Source: Halomonas sp. KG2 (lineage in GTDB: Bacteria; Pseudomonadota; Gammaproteobacteria; Pseudomonadales; Halomonadaceae). Taken from it: a stretch of DNA of 64,000 bases. Numbering within the stretch: the stretch's first letter is position 1; every line of letters starts with the position of its first letter. A model generated the notes under the pieces. It was not told the DNA's origin and ran no database searches. It saw only the letters and a list, made by a program, of their open reading frames with translations. Where the stretch lies: NCBI GenBank assembly GCA_030440445.1, contig CP098528.1, positions 806,001 to 870,000 of the forward strand, given 5' to 3'. Positions 10,185 to 21,773 of the stretch are shown piece after piece. Both the position numbers and the translations under genes were made by a program.

Positions 10185-10957
10185 AAGTTGCAATTTTTGC
10201 GGGAGGGTTTGGCACGCGTTTGAGTGAAGAAACGGCGATTCGTCCAAAGCCTATGGTGGAAGTAGGAGGGCGACCGATTCTTTGGCATATCATGAAAATG
10301 TATGCCCATCACGGCTTGAAGGAATTCGTCGTGCTGGGTGGCTATAAGGTTGAGTATATTCGCGACTACTTCCTCAATTATCGCGGTAATCGAACCGACT
10401 ACACCATCGACCTGAAGACAGGCAAAGTCGCCTGGCTTCAAAGCGTGAACGATGACTGGAAAGTCACCGTGCTGGATACCGGCGCCGATGCCATGACAGG
10501 TGGGCGGCTTAAGAAGGCCATGCATTTACTGGCGGATGAGCCTTTCTGCTTGACCTATGGCGATGGGCTGAGCGACCTGAATATTACCGCGCTGATCGAT
10601 TCTCATCTGGCCTCAAAAAATTGGTGCACCCTGACGGCAGTAACGCAGCCGGGCCGCTATGGTGCGCTGCGCTTGCAAGAAGGCAACAATCAGGTGGAAG
10701 GCTTTCGCGAAAAGGGAGAAATAGATGGTGGCCTGATCAACGGCGGCTTTTTCGTCTGTGAACCGGAAGTATTCGAGACGATTAACGACAGCCAGACCGT
10801 ATGGGAAAACGAGCCCATGCAGCGAATGATTGAAATGGGCAGATTGGGATATTTCCATCACAACGGATACTGGCAAAGCATGGATACTCTGAGGGACAAG
10901 ATGGTGCTGGAGGCCGCTTGGGCGGAAAGTGCTCCTTGGAAGCTTTGGAAGGAGTGA
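10181..10957 (+). CDS. rfbF: Glucose-1-phosphate cytidylyltransferase
   Basis: RfbF joins glucose 1-phosphate and CTP to CDP-glucose, the entry to CDP-linked deoxy and branched sugars of O-antigens. The 258-residue length is that of the family. The nucleotide-binding signature AGGFGTRLSEETAIRPKPMV, then VGGRPILWHIMK, the LTYGDGLSDLNI metal site and the NGGFFVCEPEVFE strand all fit. It starts inside the end of the upstream SDR gene, and the downstream oxidoreductase begins 7 bp after its stop. The usual partner rfbG (CDP-glucose 4,6-dehydratase) is not recognisable in the cluster. Confidence 0.93.
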   Translation: MKVAIFAGGFGTRLSEETAIRPKPMVEVGGRPILWHIMKMYAHHGLKEFVVLGGYKVEYIRDYFLNYRGNRTDYTIDLKTGKVAWLQSVNDDWKVTVLDTGADAMTGGRLKKAMHLLADEPFCLTYGDGLSDLNITALIDSHLASKNWCTLTAVTQPGRYGALRLQEGNNQVEGFREKGEIDGGLINGGFFVCEPEVFETINDSQTVWENEPMQRMIEMGRLGYFHHNGYWQSMDTLRDKMVLEAAWAESAPWKLWKE

Positions 10958-10964
10958 ATCTCCG

Positions 10965-12311
10965 ATGATCATTGTTGATACAGCACTTGCCAAGCGAGAG
11001 GCACAAGGCAATCCCATTCGAGTAGGCATGATAGGAGCGGGGTTCCAAGCGAGGGGGATCGGCCTGCAGATTATGACGGCAACAGCGGGAATGCGTCTTT
11101 GCGCTATTGCCAATCGTCACCTTGATGCAGCGGTCAAGGTCTATCAACAAGCCGATATTGAACCAATCGCCTGTGACACTCAGCAGGAACTTGAGATGGC
11201 AATTGCTGCGGGGCGGGCGGCAGTTACTGAGAATGCCATGGCTCTGGCTCACGCGGAAGGGTTGGATGCGATCATCGAGGTAACCGGCTCGTTGGAGTTC
11301 GCCGCACATGTCGTGCTGGCGGCACTTGAAAGTGGTAAAGACGTCATTCAAATGAACGCGGAGCTCGACGGTACGATCGGCCCTATTTTAAAAGCGAAGG
11401 CTGATGCTGCAGGCGTTATCTATAGTTTTGCCGATGGCGACCAGCCAGGCGTACAGATGAATCTCTATCGCTTCGTCGCCGGTCTGGGTGTTAAGCCTGT
11501 GCTGTGTGGCAACATCAAGGGGCTGCATGACCCTTATCGCAATCCGGCTACCCAGGAAAGTTTTGCTAAACGCTGGGGACAGAAGGCGGCGATGGTGGCG
11601 TCTTTTGCCGATGGCACCAAGATTTCGTTTGAACAGGCGATTGTCGCCAATGGTACCGGCATGCGAGTCGCTCAACGCGGCATGCTCGGTCCTGATTTTT
11701 CCGGTGGTGTGCCTGGTGGACCCTTGGTACCTATCGAGGAGACGATAGCGGCGTTTGAACCCTACCTAGATCCGGCAGGGCCGGGGCTGGTGGATTACGT
11801 TGTTGGAGCACGGCCGGGGCCGGGTGTGTTCGTATTGGGCACCATCGATAATCCCCGTCAACGGCATTATCTCGAGCTTTATAAAATGGGCGAGGGGCCA
11901 TATTACTGCTTTTCAACGCCTTATCACCTTTGCCATTTTGAAGTGCCCACGTCCGTTGCGCGAGCAGTGTTGTTCCGTGATCCGGTTTTATCTCCTTTAG
12001 GCGGCCCAAGGGTGGGTGTGATCGCTATGGCCAAGAAAACCTTGCATGAGGGCGATAAAATCGAAGAACTCGGAGGCTTCGAAGTCTACGGCATGGCTGA
12101 AAACATCGAGGTGATACGGCGTGAACGGCTACTGCCTATCGGTCTAGCGCTGGGGTGCCAGGTGGTTGGTCGTGTCGAAAAGGACGCGGCACTGACCTTC
12201 GATGATGTTCTTATTCCACCATTGCGCTTGATCGATCGTCTGTATGCTGAACAAGAAGCCATGTTTGCCTTGGAACCCCTATCTGGCACCGCCGCTACTT
12301 TTGTGGAGTAA
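10965..12311 (+). CDS. Homoserine-dehydrogenase-like NAD(P) oxidoreductase with SAF domain (COG4091 type)
   Basis: A 448-residue two-part protein: an N-terminal Rossmann fold (IRVGMIGAGFQARGIGLQIM) joined to a C-terminal SAF-like domain (AKKTLHEGDKIEELGGFEVYG onward). Between them lie VIQMNAELDGTIGPILKAKAD and YSFADGDQPG. The ATG at 10965 has AAGGAG at 10949-10954; an in-frame start at 10929 would overlap rfbF and lacks a site. This family includes the Brucella DRL (DXR-II) enzyme, which performs a carbon-skeleton rearrangement plus reduction, so a role in making a branched or rearranged sugar is possible. That is inference; the substrate is unknown. Confidence 0.82.
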   Translation: MIIVDTALAKREAQGNPIRVGMIGAGFQARGIGLQIMTATAGMRLCAIANRHLDAAVKVYQQADIEPIACDTQQELEMAIAAGRAAVTENAMALAHAEGLDAIIEVTGSLEFAAHVVLAALESGKDVIQMNAELDGTIGPILKAKADAAGVIYSFADGDQPGVQMNLYRFVAGLGVKPVLCGNIKGLHDPYRNPATQESFAKRWGQKAAMVASFADGTKISFEQAIVANGTGMRVAQRGMLGPDFSGGVPGGPLVPIEETIAAFEPYLDPAGPGLVDYVVGARPGPGVFVLGTIDNPRQRHYLELYKMGEGPYYCFSTPYHLCHFEVPTSVARAVLFRDPVLSPLGGPRVGVIAMAKKTLHEGDKIEELGGFEVYGMAENIEVIRRERLLPIGLALGCQVVGRVEKDAALTFDDVLIPPLRLIDRLYAEQEAMFALEPLSGTAATFVE

Positions 12312-12314
12312 GCC

Positions 12315-12863
12315 ATGCTATTTCATCAAACGAAACTCAAGGATGCCAAGCTGATAGAGCTTGAGGCCCATGGTGATGAGCGGGGCTTTTTTGCCCGGAC
12401 TATGTGCCGCGCGGAGTTTGAGCGCCATGGTTTGCTGGGCGATTTTGTACAGCAGAATACCTCGTTCTCAGCCAAGAGAGGTACTCTGAGGGGGCTGCAT
12501 TACCAGCGAGAGCCGCATGCTGAAGCCAAGCTGGTGCGCTGCCTCCGGGGGAGCATTATTGACGTTATTGTGGATATTCGTGAAGACTCAGAAACCTACC
12601 TGCACCATCAGCTGTTCGAGCTGACCGAGACCAATCGGTACCAGCTTTATGTGCCGCCAGGCTTTGCGCACTCCTTTCAGACGCTGAGCGACGATGTTGA
12701 GGTCAGTTATCTGGTGTCGGCTGCCTATCATCCCGAGGCTGAAAGTGGTTTGCGCTATAATGATGAGCGCCTCGCGATTGAATGGCCTATTCCGCCCACA
12801 GTTGTATCCGAGAAGGACGCCAATTGGCCATTGATCAGTGAGCGAATTGACGCACTCTTCTAA
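12315..12863 (+). CDS. rfbC: dTDP-4-dehydrorhamnose 3,5-epimerase family protein (RfbC-like)
   Basis: A 182-residue cupin-fold epimerase. It has the family landmarks HGDERGFFARTM, QQNTSFSAKRGTLRGLHYQ (catalytic His in LRGLHYQ), VRCLRGSIIDVIVDIR, YVPPGFAHSFQTLSDD and the catalytic Tyr region LRYNDERLAIEWP. The donor in this cluster is probably a CDP- rather than dTDP-sugar, since only a cytidylyltransferase is present, so the exact substrate is uncertain. It starts 3 bp after the preceding gene, and recX begins 16 bp after its stop, placing recX at the end of this operon. Confidence 0.9.
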   Translation: MLFHQTKLKDAKLIELEAHGDERGFFARTMCRAEFERHGLLGDFVQQNTSFSAKRGTLRGLHYQREPHAEAKLVRCLRGSIIDVIVDIREDSETYLHHQLFELTETNRYQLYVPPGFAHSFQTLSDDVEVSYLVSAAYHPEAESGLRYNDERLAIEWPIPPTVVSEKDANWPLISERIDALF

Positions 12864-12879
12864 CCGTTGAGAGAACAGT

Positions 12880-13341
12880 ATGTTCCCCCCCAGTAGTGAG
12901 TTAACGCCGCGTGAAGTGGCGATTCAAATGCTGTCTCGGCGCGAGTACTCTCGTGCTGAGCTAGCGCGCAAGTTGCAGCAAAAATCATTTCAGCCTGATG
13001 AAATTGATGTCTGTCTGAATAGCTTAGAAGAGCAGGATTTACAGTCCGATGAACGTTTTGCCGAAAGCTTTATACGTTCACGGATTCTTCGTGGGCAAGG
13101 GGTTATTCGCATTAAGGGGGAACTGCGCCAGCGGGGCGTAGATCAAGAAACGTCAACGACGGCTTTTGCCACAGTAGAAGAGCGCGAGGCCGTAGATTGG
13201 TTTGAGCTAGCTCGCGATACCTTGGCTCGGCGCTTTTCCTCGCCAGGTGATACTCCCAAAGAGCGTGCTAAACGCGAACGTTTTCTCGCCACACGCGGCT
13301 TTAATTTTGAGCAAATCCGCTACGCGTTGTCTTGCTTGTAA
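12880..13341 (+). CDS. recX: Regulatory protein RecX
   Basis: RecX binds RecA filaments and limits their extension and activity. The 153-residue product shows the tandem three-helix repeats: REVAIQMLSRREYSRAELARKL, LEEQDLQSDERFAESFIRSRI, GVIRIKGELRQRGV and the C-terminal KRERFLATRGFNFEQIRYAL. In most gammaproteobacteria recX directly follows recA and shares its SOS promoter. Here it lies 5.4 kb downstream, 16 bp after the sugar epimerase gene, so it is probably transcribed from the sugar-cluster promoter or its own. A decayed copy of its 5' end sits beside recA. Confidence 0.95.
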   Translation: MFPPSSELTPREVAIQMLSRREYSRAELARKLQQKSFQPDEIDVCLNSLEEQDLQSDERFAESFIRSRILRGQGVIRIKGELRQRGVDQETSTTAFATVEEREAVDWFELARDTLARRFSSPGDTPKERAKRERFLATRGFNFEQIRYALSCL

Positions 13342-13414
13342 CTCCCCTTATATGAGCCTTCTCCGGGTATTTTTTCACCCTCTGTTTTAGTTCTGGCACT
13401 AACTGCGGCTTTAG

Positions 13415-16120
<2,706 letters not shown>

Positions 16121-16125
16121 TTACA

Positions 16126-16158
16126 AAGGCCGGTGGCACTATTTGCTACCGGCTTTTT
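16126..16158 (+). terminator. Intrinsic terminator of alaS
   Basis: GCCGGTGGCA pairs with TGCTACCGGC (one G-U) around a 5-base loop, followed by TTTTTG. Confidence 0.9.
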
Positions 16159-16217
16159 GTTAAATAGCAATAACAATACTCACTCTCCATTCCCGAACCT
16201 ATAGGAAAAAACGGCAT

Positions 16218-17468
16218 ATGGCATTATACGTACAGAAGTTCGGCGGCACCTCTGTGGGCTCTGTCGACCGTATCAAGGCCGTGGCGGAAAAGGTTAAAGG
16301 CTTTCGCGATCAAGGCCACCAAGTTGTAGTGGTGGTGTCCGCGATGAGCGGAGAGACCAACCGCCTGACGGATATGGCAAACGCAATCAATGATGACCCG
16401 GCGCCGCGTGAAATGGACATGCTGCTCTCAACGGGCGAGCAGGTGACCATTTCGCTGATGGCAATGGCGCTTCAGCAGATAGGTGTTTCTGCTACTTCTC
16501 ATACGGGGGCTCAAGTCGGCATTCACACCGATAGCGCCCACACCAAAGCACGTATTCGGCGCATTGAAACCGATGACCTGAAAGCTGACCTTGATGAAGG
16601 CAAAGTGGTTGTGGTGGCTGGCTTCCAGGGTGTCGATGAAGACGGCAATATTACGACGCTGGGGCGTGGTGGTTCTGATACCACAGGTGTTGCGCTTGCT
16701 GCAGCGCTTGGTGCTGATGAGTGTCAGATATACACCGACGTTGATGGTGTTTACACCACTGACCCTCGCGTGTGTTCCAAGGCTCAGCGCCTTGAGAGCA
16801 TTACCGTGGAAGAGATGCTTGAACTGGCAAGCCTGGGCTCCAAAGTTCTACAGATTCGCGCCGTCGAATTTGCGGGCAAGTACAACGTACCACTTCGCGT
16901 GCTGTCGAGCTTTGAAGATGGCCCCGGCACCCTAATTGTTGCAGACGCAGACCAAGACGAGGACGCTATGGAAGAACCGCTAATCTCCGGTATCGCTTTT
17001 ACTAAAAACGAAGCTAAATTGACCCTGTTGAATACGCCTGATGTGCCAGGTGTCGCATCGCGTATTCTTGGTCCTATCGCCGATGCCAATATCGAAGTCG
17101 ATATGATTGTGCAAAACGTGGCGCCTGCTGGCGATTACACTGACTTCACCTTTACGGTTGCTAAAGGCGATTACAAAGCGACCAAGAAGTTACTTGAAGA
17201 GACGGTAATTCCTGATTTGGGCGGCGGTGAGCTGCGTGGCGATGACAACATTGCCAAAGTATCGCTTGTGGGTGTTGGTATGCGCTCTCATGCCGGTGTT
17301 GCCTCTAAAATGTTCCGTGTTTTGGCCGACGAGAACGTCAATATCCGTATGGTTTCTACGTCGGAAATTAAAATTTCCGTCGTTATTGATGAAAAGCATA
17401 TGGAGCTTGCGGTTAATGCCTTGCACAAAGCATTCGGTTTAGATAAATCTGATATCGAATCTGAATAA
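16218..17468 (+). CDS. lysC: Aspartate kinase
   Basis: Phosphorylates aspartate in the first step to lysine, methionine, threonine and diaminopimelate, and in halophiles also feeds ectoine. The 416-residue monofunctional enzyme has the N-terminal kinase domain (KFGGTSVGSVDRIKAV, TLGRGGSDTTGVALAAAL, TDVDGVYTTDPR) and two C-terminal ACT domains (from about residue 265; PGVASRILGPIADANI and RSHAGVASKMFRVLADENVNI) that bind feedback inhibitors. The ATG at 16218 follows an AGGAAAAAA site. csrA lies 195 bp downstream, the usual alaS-lysC-csrA order. Confidence 0.97.
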   Translation: MALYVQKFGGTSVGSVDRIKAVAEKVKGFRDQGHQVVVVVSAMSGETNRLTDMANAINDDPAPREMDMLLSTGEQVTISLMAMALQQIGVSATSHTGAQVGIHTDSAHTKARIRRIETDDLKADLDEGKVVVVAGFQGVDEDGNITTLGRGGSDTTGVALAAALGADECQIYTDVDGVYTTDPRVCSKAQRLESITVEEMLELASLGSKVLQIRAVEFAGKYNVPLRVLSSFEDGPGTLIVADADQDEDAMEEPLISGIAFTKNEAKLTLLNTPDVPGVASRILGPIADANIEVDMIVQNVAPAGDYTDFTFTVAKGDYKATKKLLEETVIPDLGGGELRGDDNIAKVSLVGVGMRSHAGVASKMFRVLADENVNIRMVSTSEIKISVVIDEKHMELAVNALHKAFGLDKSDIESE

Positions 17469-17662
17469 CAATTGCGCACTAAACCTTCTACGCTGAAGGA
17501 TACTTGCTGCCGTGTGGTGGTGAGCTTTCTTTCAACGGGAGGTTAAGGTGTCATAGGAGCTTGAGCCATTGGTGGTGGCGGCACCCATACCGCATAATAG
17601 TGTGGTGCCGCTGTGAGCGGACACAACCCGTTGTATAAAAACGTCTGAGAAGGAGATCAGCC

Positions 17663-17851
17663 ATGCTCATCCTAACCCGCCGTGTCGGCGAAACACTGAT
17701 GATAGGTGATGAGATAACCGTTACAGTGTTAGGTGTGAAAGGTAATCAAGTACGTATTGGTGTTAACGCGCCAAAAGACGTCGCGGTTCACCGTGAAGAG
17801 ATTTACCAGCGCATTCAGCGTGAACGCAACAGCGAAAGCGAATCTGAGTAA
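17663..17851 (+). CDS. csrA: Carbon storage regulator CsrA/RsmA
   Basis: A 62-residue dimeric RNA-binding protein that recognises GGA motifs in mRNA leaders and represses or stabilises target messages. The sequence [48 protein letters not shown] is that of the family, with the RNA-contacting Leu4 and Arg44-type residues present. AGAAGGAGAT precedes the ATG. Its antagonist is probably the GGA-rich RNA at 2296-2464 in the same window. Confidence 0.98.
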   Translation: MLILTRRVGETLMIGDEITVTVLGVKGNQVRIGVNAPKDVAVHREEIYQRIQRERNSESESE

Positions 17852-17929
17852 ATGGTTGTCTGTATTGCGTCTACTACAAGGCGTTTAAGCGGTAACTACG
17901 GGGCGGTGCGAAAAAAATTGGCATAGGGC

Positions 17930-17958
17930 TGGACAGCAGTCGTCAAAATCGGTAATAT
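17930..17958 (+). promoter_or_regulatory. Promoter of the tRNA cluster
   Basis: TGGACA at 17930-17935 and TAATAT at 17953-17958 with a 17-bp spacer, 18 bp before the first tRNA base. Confidence 0.7.
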
Positions 17959-17975
17959 TCGCGCCGTGCCGTTGA

Positions 17976-18068
17976 GGAGAGGTGGCCGAGTGGCTGAAGG
18001 CGCTCCCCTGCTAAGGGAGTATAGGGTTTATAGCCCTATCGAGGGTTCGAATCCCTCTCTCTCCGCCA
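17976..18068 (+). tRNA. tRNA-Ser(GCU)
   Basis: A 93-nt class II tRNA with a long variable arm (TAGGGTTTATAGCCCTA). The anticodon stem CTCCC/GGGAG encloses GCT at 18010-18012, the T arm is GAGGG-TTCGAAT-CCCTC, and the 3' CCA is encoded. It reads AGC and AGU codons. It heads a three-tRNA operon. Confidence 0.97.
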
Positions 18069-18097
18069 ACTGCATAAAGTAACATCAATTTGGATAA

Positions 18098-18174
18098 GCG
18101 CCCGTAGCTCAGCTGGATAGAGTACCTGACTACGAATCAGGGGGTCGGAGGTTCGAATCCTCCCGGGCGCGCCA
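18098..18174 (+). tRNA. tRNA-Arg(ACG), copy 1
   Basis: A 77-nt cloverleaf with acceptor GCGCCCG/CGGGCGC, anticodon ACG at 18132-18134, T arm GGAGG-TTCGAAT-CCTCC and encoded CCA. The A34 is expected to be converted to inosine. Confidence 0.97.
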
Positions 18175-18241
18175 GCTTGAATTCAGAAGTTATTGATGTT
18201 ATTATGTTTTTATTCGCGAGAGCGATGTTAAAAACTGTTAA

Positions 18242-18318
18242 GCGCCCGTAGCTCAGCTGGATAGAGTACCTGACTACGAATCAGGGGGTCGGAGGTTCGA
18301 ATCCTCCCGGGCGCGCCA
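18242..18318 (+). tRNA. tRNA-Arg(ACG), copy 2
   Basis: Identical over all 77 bases to the copy at 18098, with anticodon ACG at 18276-18278. The spacer between the copies is unrelated in sequence, so only the gene body is duplicated. Confidence 0.97.
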
Positions 18319-18325
18319 AATTCGA

Positions 18326-18357
18326 AAAACCCGCTTTCTACTGAAAGCGGGTTTTTT
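18326..18357 (+). terminator. Intrinsic terminator of the tRNA operon
   Basis: AAACCCGCTTTC pairs with GAAAGCGGGTTT around a 4-base loop, followed by a T-run, 7 bp after the last tRNA. Confidence 0.93.
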
Positions 18358-18406
18358 CTTTTCTAGTCTGGCCATGGTGGCTCGTACTTTGGTCTTGCGA
18401 TCGTTT

Positions 18407-18445
18407 AAAGCGCCCTTCTGTGCACAGCAGAAGGGCGCTTTTTTG
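18407..18445. terminator. Hairpin between the tRNA operon and dusC, probably bidirectional
   Basis: AAAGCGCCCTTCTG pairs with CAGAAGGGCGCTTT, followed by TTT on the plus strand and by TTTAAAC on the minus strand. It lies 25 bp past the stop of leftward dusC, so it probably terminates dusC and backs up the tRNA terminator. Confidence 0.8.
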
Positions 18446-18469
18446 TTCTAATCTAATGCTGAAAACGAC

Positions 18470-19477
18470 TTATGCGGGCTCGCAGCAAAGTGATGCGCTG
18501 GGAATCAGGTTGTTAAGCAGCGTATCGAGATCCGTAAGGCGTTTCAGGCGCTGAAAGTGTTGGTTCGCTTCGCTATTGCCTTGGCGCATTTGTGCTAGCC
18601 ACTGCTTGACGAGTGACACCACGACTCTATCTGGTAGTTGTCGCCGCTGTAGGTCGGCGTATCGCTTTAGCACGTTGGCACGCATTGCCCAGGTGGTGTC
18701 AGGGAGGCGCTCTCCTGTGCGCTGCCAGTGGCGTATGCGAGCTGCAAGCCATGGGTCTGAGAGGGCGCTACGGCCAAGCATGACATCCTCGCAACCTGAT
18801 AGCGTGCGAGCCTTCCAGTAGTCCTCTAGTGTCCAAATATCGCCGTTTGCAACGACAGGGATTGATACCTGGTGGCGAACTTTGCCAATCCACTCCCAGT
18901 GTGCAGGTGGACGATAGCCTTCATCTCGTGTGCGGCCATGGACAACAAGCTGTGCAGCGCCGCCAGCTTCTGTGGCCTGGGCGCAAGCGACTGCTAAGCG
19001 ACGATCAGAAAAGCCAAGGCGGATTTTAGCCGTCACTGGAATTTCGCCGTCTAATGCTTCGGCGACCGCTTTTACGGCGCGATAGACGCGATCTGGCTGG
19101 CGAAGTAGCGATGCGCCACCATCATGACGATTAACCAGTTTGGCGGGACAGCCAAAGTTAAGATCAACGCTGATAGCGCCCAGCGAGAGCGCCTGTTGCG
19201 CATTGCTGGCTAGCGCCACGGGGTCTGATCCCAAAAGCTGCAAATGCACGGGAACGCCGCTAGGGGTGGCGACGCTGCCTGCTGACAGTTCGGGGCAATG
19301 TTTATAGAACACGCGAGGGGGGAGTCGTGTGTCGACCACCCTGACAAACTCAGTCACTGCCCAGTCAAAACCTGCCTGCTGAGTCAGTAAATCACGCGTT
19401 AAGGCGTCGATGACACCTTCCATAGGCGCTAGGCCTATCCTGCCTTTATGTAGTAAATTAACAACCATGACTTCCAC
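18470..19477 (-). CDS. dusC: tRNA-dihydrouridine(16) synthase DusC
   Basis: A flavin enzyme that reduces uridine 16 in the D-loop of tRNA. The 335-residue TIM barrel begins GRIGLAPMEGVIDALTRDLL; TEFVRVVDTRLPPRVF is characteristic of the DusC branch. The catalytic cysteine is in DLNFGCPAKLVN near residue 112, FMN contacts are in VVHGRTRDEGY and PVVANGDIW, and the C-terminal helical domain contacts tRNA. The first or the fourth codon (both ATG) could be the start. Placement beside a tRNA operon is consistent with its role but not evidence of co-regulation. Confidence 0.92.
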   Translation of the reverse strand: MEVMVVNLLHKGRIGLAPMEGVIDALTRDLLTQQAGFDWAVTEFVRVVDTRLPPRVFYKHCPELSAGSVATPSGVPVHLQLLGSDPVALASNAQQALSLGAISVDLNFGCPAKLVNRHDGGASLLRQPDRVYRAVKAVAEALDGEIPVTAKIRLGFSDRRLAVACAQATEAGGAAQLVVHGRTRDEGYRPPAHWEWIGKVRHQVSIPVVANGDIWTLEDYWKARTLSGCEDVMLGRSALSDPWLAARIRHWQRTGERLPDTTWAMRANVLKRYADLQRRQLPDRVVVSLVKQWLAQMRQGNSEANQHFQRLKRLTDLDTLLNNLIPSASLCCEPA

Positions 19478-19595
19478 TATGGCGCGATTGCAATCTATCC
19501 TGGATGTGGCAGGTTAGTGTATTAGCCTCACTGCGCCAAGCGCCTTTAGAGGCTATTGGTGTGCCGAAAAGCATTTGAAAGAGGGGGAATGCGGT

Positions 19596-19853
19596 ATGCA
19601 AGAGTCAGAGTTGCTCCAGGAAGGGCTTGCCCTTATGGGGTTGGGTATGGGTTTTGTATTTGTTTTTCTTACGGTTTTGGTAATTAGCGTTACGCTAATG
19701 TCGAAGTTGATTAGCCGCTTCCAGCCTGCTCCTATAGCAGCGCCAAGCGGCCGAAATAATGCAAAACCATCTGCACCGAAAGGCCAGGATGATGAAGTCA
19801 GGGCAGTGATTAGTGCTGCAGTGCACCGTTATCGTTCTTCGCGCCGTAAGTAA
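19596..19853 (+). CDS. oadG: Oxaloacetate decarboxylase gamma subunit
   Basis: The small membrane subunit that holds the sodium-pumping oxaloacetate decarboxylase together. The 85-residue product has one N-terminal transmembrane helix (LALMGLGMGFVFVFLTVLVI), a proline/charged linker and a basic C-terminal tail. ATG at 19596 is chosen over an in-frame TTG at 19575 because AGAGGGGG precedes it at a good distance. It is the first gene of the oadGAB order, with oadA 93 bp downstream. Confidence 0.9.
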   Translation: MQESELLQEGLALMGLGMGFVFVFLTVLVISVTLMSKLISRFQPAPIAAPSGRNNAKPSAPKGQDDEVRAVISAAVHRYRSSRRK

Positions 19854-19946
19854 GGCCCTAGTTTTGTAGCTATCCTACCGCTCAATTACTATTTATTTTG
19901 TTAAATTTACTACAAATCCATAACGTGAAAATTGTGAGCCACGACC

Positions 19947-21761
19947 ATGAATGAAACAAAACGTCCTCTGGGGATCACTGATGTTGTTCTTCGCGATGCC
20001 CATCAATCGCTGTTTGCCACCCGTTTGCGTCTTGATGACATGCTACCGATTGCCGAAAAACTCGACAATGTTGGCTATTGGTCATTAGAGACTTGGGGTG
20101 GAGCAACGTTTGATTCATGCATTCGCTATTTGGGTGAAGACCCTTGGGAGCGTATTCGGGCACTGAAAGAGGCGATGCCGAATACACCTCAAGCGATGTT
20201 GTTACGTGGCCAAAACTTATTAGGTTATCGCCACTATGCCGATGACGTGGTTGATAAATTTGTCGAGCGCGCTAAGACCAACGGGGTTGATGTGTTCCGC
20301 GTGTTTGACGCGATGAATGATCCGCGCAATCTTGAGCGTGCTATCAAGGCGGTTCGCCAAGTAGGTGGACATGCGCAAGGCACCATCTCTTATACGGTTA
20401 GCCCGGTACATACCCTGGATAGCTGGGTAGAGCTCGCTAAAACCATTGCCGCAATGGGCGCTGACTCACTGGCTATCAAGGATATGGCGGGGCTTCTGAC
20501 GCCTTATATTGCCTATGATCTTGTCACGCGGTTGAAAAAAGAGCTGTCTATTCCCGTTCACTTGCATTGTCATGCGACTACCGGGTTGTCGACCTCGACA
20601 ATTTTGAAAGCCGTCGAGGCAGGCGTCGATAATGTCGATACTGCGATCTCTTCCATGTCCATGACGTATGGTCATAGTCCGACTGAATCTGTCGTGGCCA
20701 TGCTCAAAGATACCGATCGTGATACCGGTCTTGACCTGGAATTGTTGGAAGATATCGCCAGCTATTTCCGTGAAGTGCGCAAAAAGTATGCGGCGTTCGA
20801 AGGCTCGTTGCGCGGTATTGACTCACGCATTTTGATTGCCCAAGTGCCTGGCGGCATGCTCACTAACATGGAAGGCCAGCTTAAAGAGCAGGGCGCCGGC
20901 GATAAACTCGACGATGTGTTGAATGAAATCCCCCGGGTACGCGAAGACCTCGGCTTTATTCCGCTGGTGACGCCGACCTCTCAGATTGTGGGTACTCAAG
21001 CAGTGATGAACGTGATGATGGGTGAGCGTTACAAGTCCATCTCCAAAGAAGTTCAGGCGCTGCTAAAAGGTGAATACGGCTCCGCGCCCGCGCCGTTTAA
21101 TGCAGAGCTGCAAAAACGCGTGCTCGAAGGTGGCGAACCGATCACCTGTCGCCCGGCAGATAACCTGTCGCCAGAAATGGACCGACTAGCGACCGAGCTT
21201 AAAGAAAAAGCGAGCGCAGACAGCATTCGTATTGCCAGCGGCGAGCAGGGAATAGATGACGTGCTGACCTACGCGCTGTTCCCGCAAATTGGTCTGAAAT
21301 TCCTTAAAAATCGTGACAACCCGGATGCCTTCGAACCCGCCCCTCAAGTGGCTGAGGCGAAAAGCGCTAACGTACCGGCAAAAGCCGCAAACAAAGCGCC
21401 AGCGGTTTCGAGTGGCCCGGAAACGTACACCGTTAAGCTCAATGGCAAAGCGTTTGTAGTGGAAGTGTCTGAAGGTGGCGAGATAGGCGCGGTGCAGGAA
21501 CAGGCGGCAATGAGTGCTAACGCACCCAAAGAGGAAGCGCCTGCATCTAGTGGAGAAAGCATTGATGCACCGCTTGCTGGCAATATCTTCAAGGTCAATG
21601 TACGCCCGGGTGACCAAGTAGCGGATGGCGATGTGGTGATTATTTTGGAAGCCATGAAAATGGAAACCGAAGTGCGTGCCAGTAGTGCCGGTACCGTATC
21701 GAAAGTTAACGTCAGCGAGGGTGACAGCGTCACCGTCGGCGATTCGCTGATCGAGCTTTAA
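19947..21761 (+). CDS. oadA: Oxaloacetate decarboxylase alpha subunit (biotin carboxyltransferase)
   Basis: The cytoplasmic subunit that moves the carboxyl of oxaloacetate to biotin, giving pyruvate. In 604 residues it contains the carboxyltransferase TIM barrel ([22 protein letters not shown]-like [28 protein letters not shown] with metal ligands), the conserved PYC/OADA region to about residue 465, an Ala/Pro linker, and a C-terminal biotinyl domain with the biotin-accepting lysine in EAMKMETEV. oadB begins 12 bp after its stop. Sodium coupling suits a halophile. Confidence 0.97.
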   Translation: MNETKRPLGITDVVLRDAHQSLFATRLRLDDMLPIAEKLDNVGYWSLETWGGATFDSCIRYLGEDPWERIRALKEAMPNTPQAMLLRGQNLLGYRHYADDVVDKFVERAKTNGVDVFRVFDAMNDPRNLERAIKAVRQVGGHAQGTISYTVSPVHTLDSWVELAKTIAAMGADSLAIKDMAGLLTPYIAYDLVTRLKKELSIPVHLHCHATTGLSTSTILKAVEAGVDNVDTAISSMSMTYGHSPTESVVAMLKDTDRDTGLDLELLEDIASYFREVRKKYAAFEGSLRGIDSRILIAQVPGGMLTNMEGQLKEQGAGDKLDDVLNEIPRVREDLGFIPLVTPTSQIVGTQAVMNVMMGERYKSISKEVQALLKGEYGSAPAPFNAELQKRVLEGGEPITCRPADNLSPEMDRLATELKEKASADSIRIASGEQGIDDVLTYALFPQIGLKFLKNRDNPDAFEPAPQVAEAKSANVPAKAANKAPAVSSGPETYTVKLNGKAFVVEVSEGGEIGAVQEQAAMSANAPKEEAPASSGESIDAPLAGNIFKVNVRPGDQVADGDVVIILEAMKMETEVRASSAGTVSKVNVSEGDSVTVGDSLIEL

Positions 21762-21773
21762 GGGCATTTGGCA

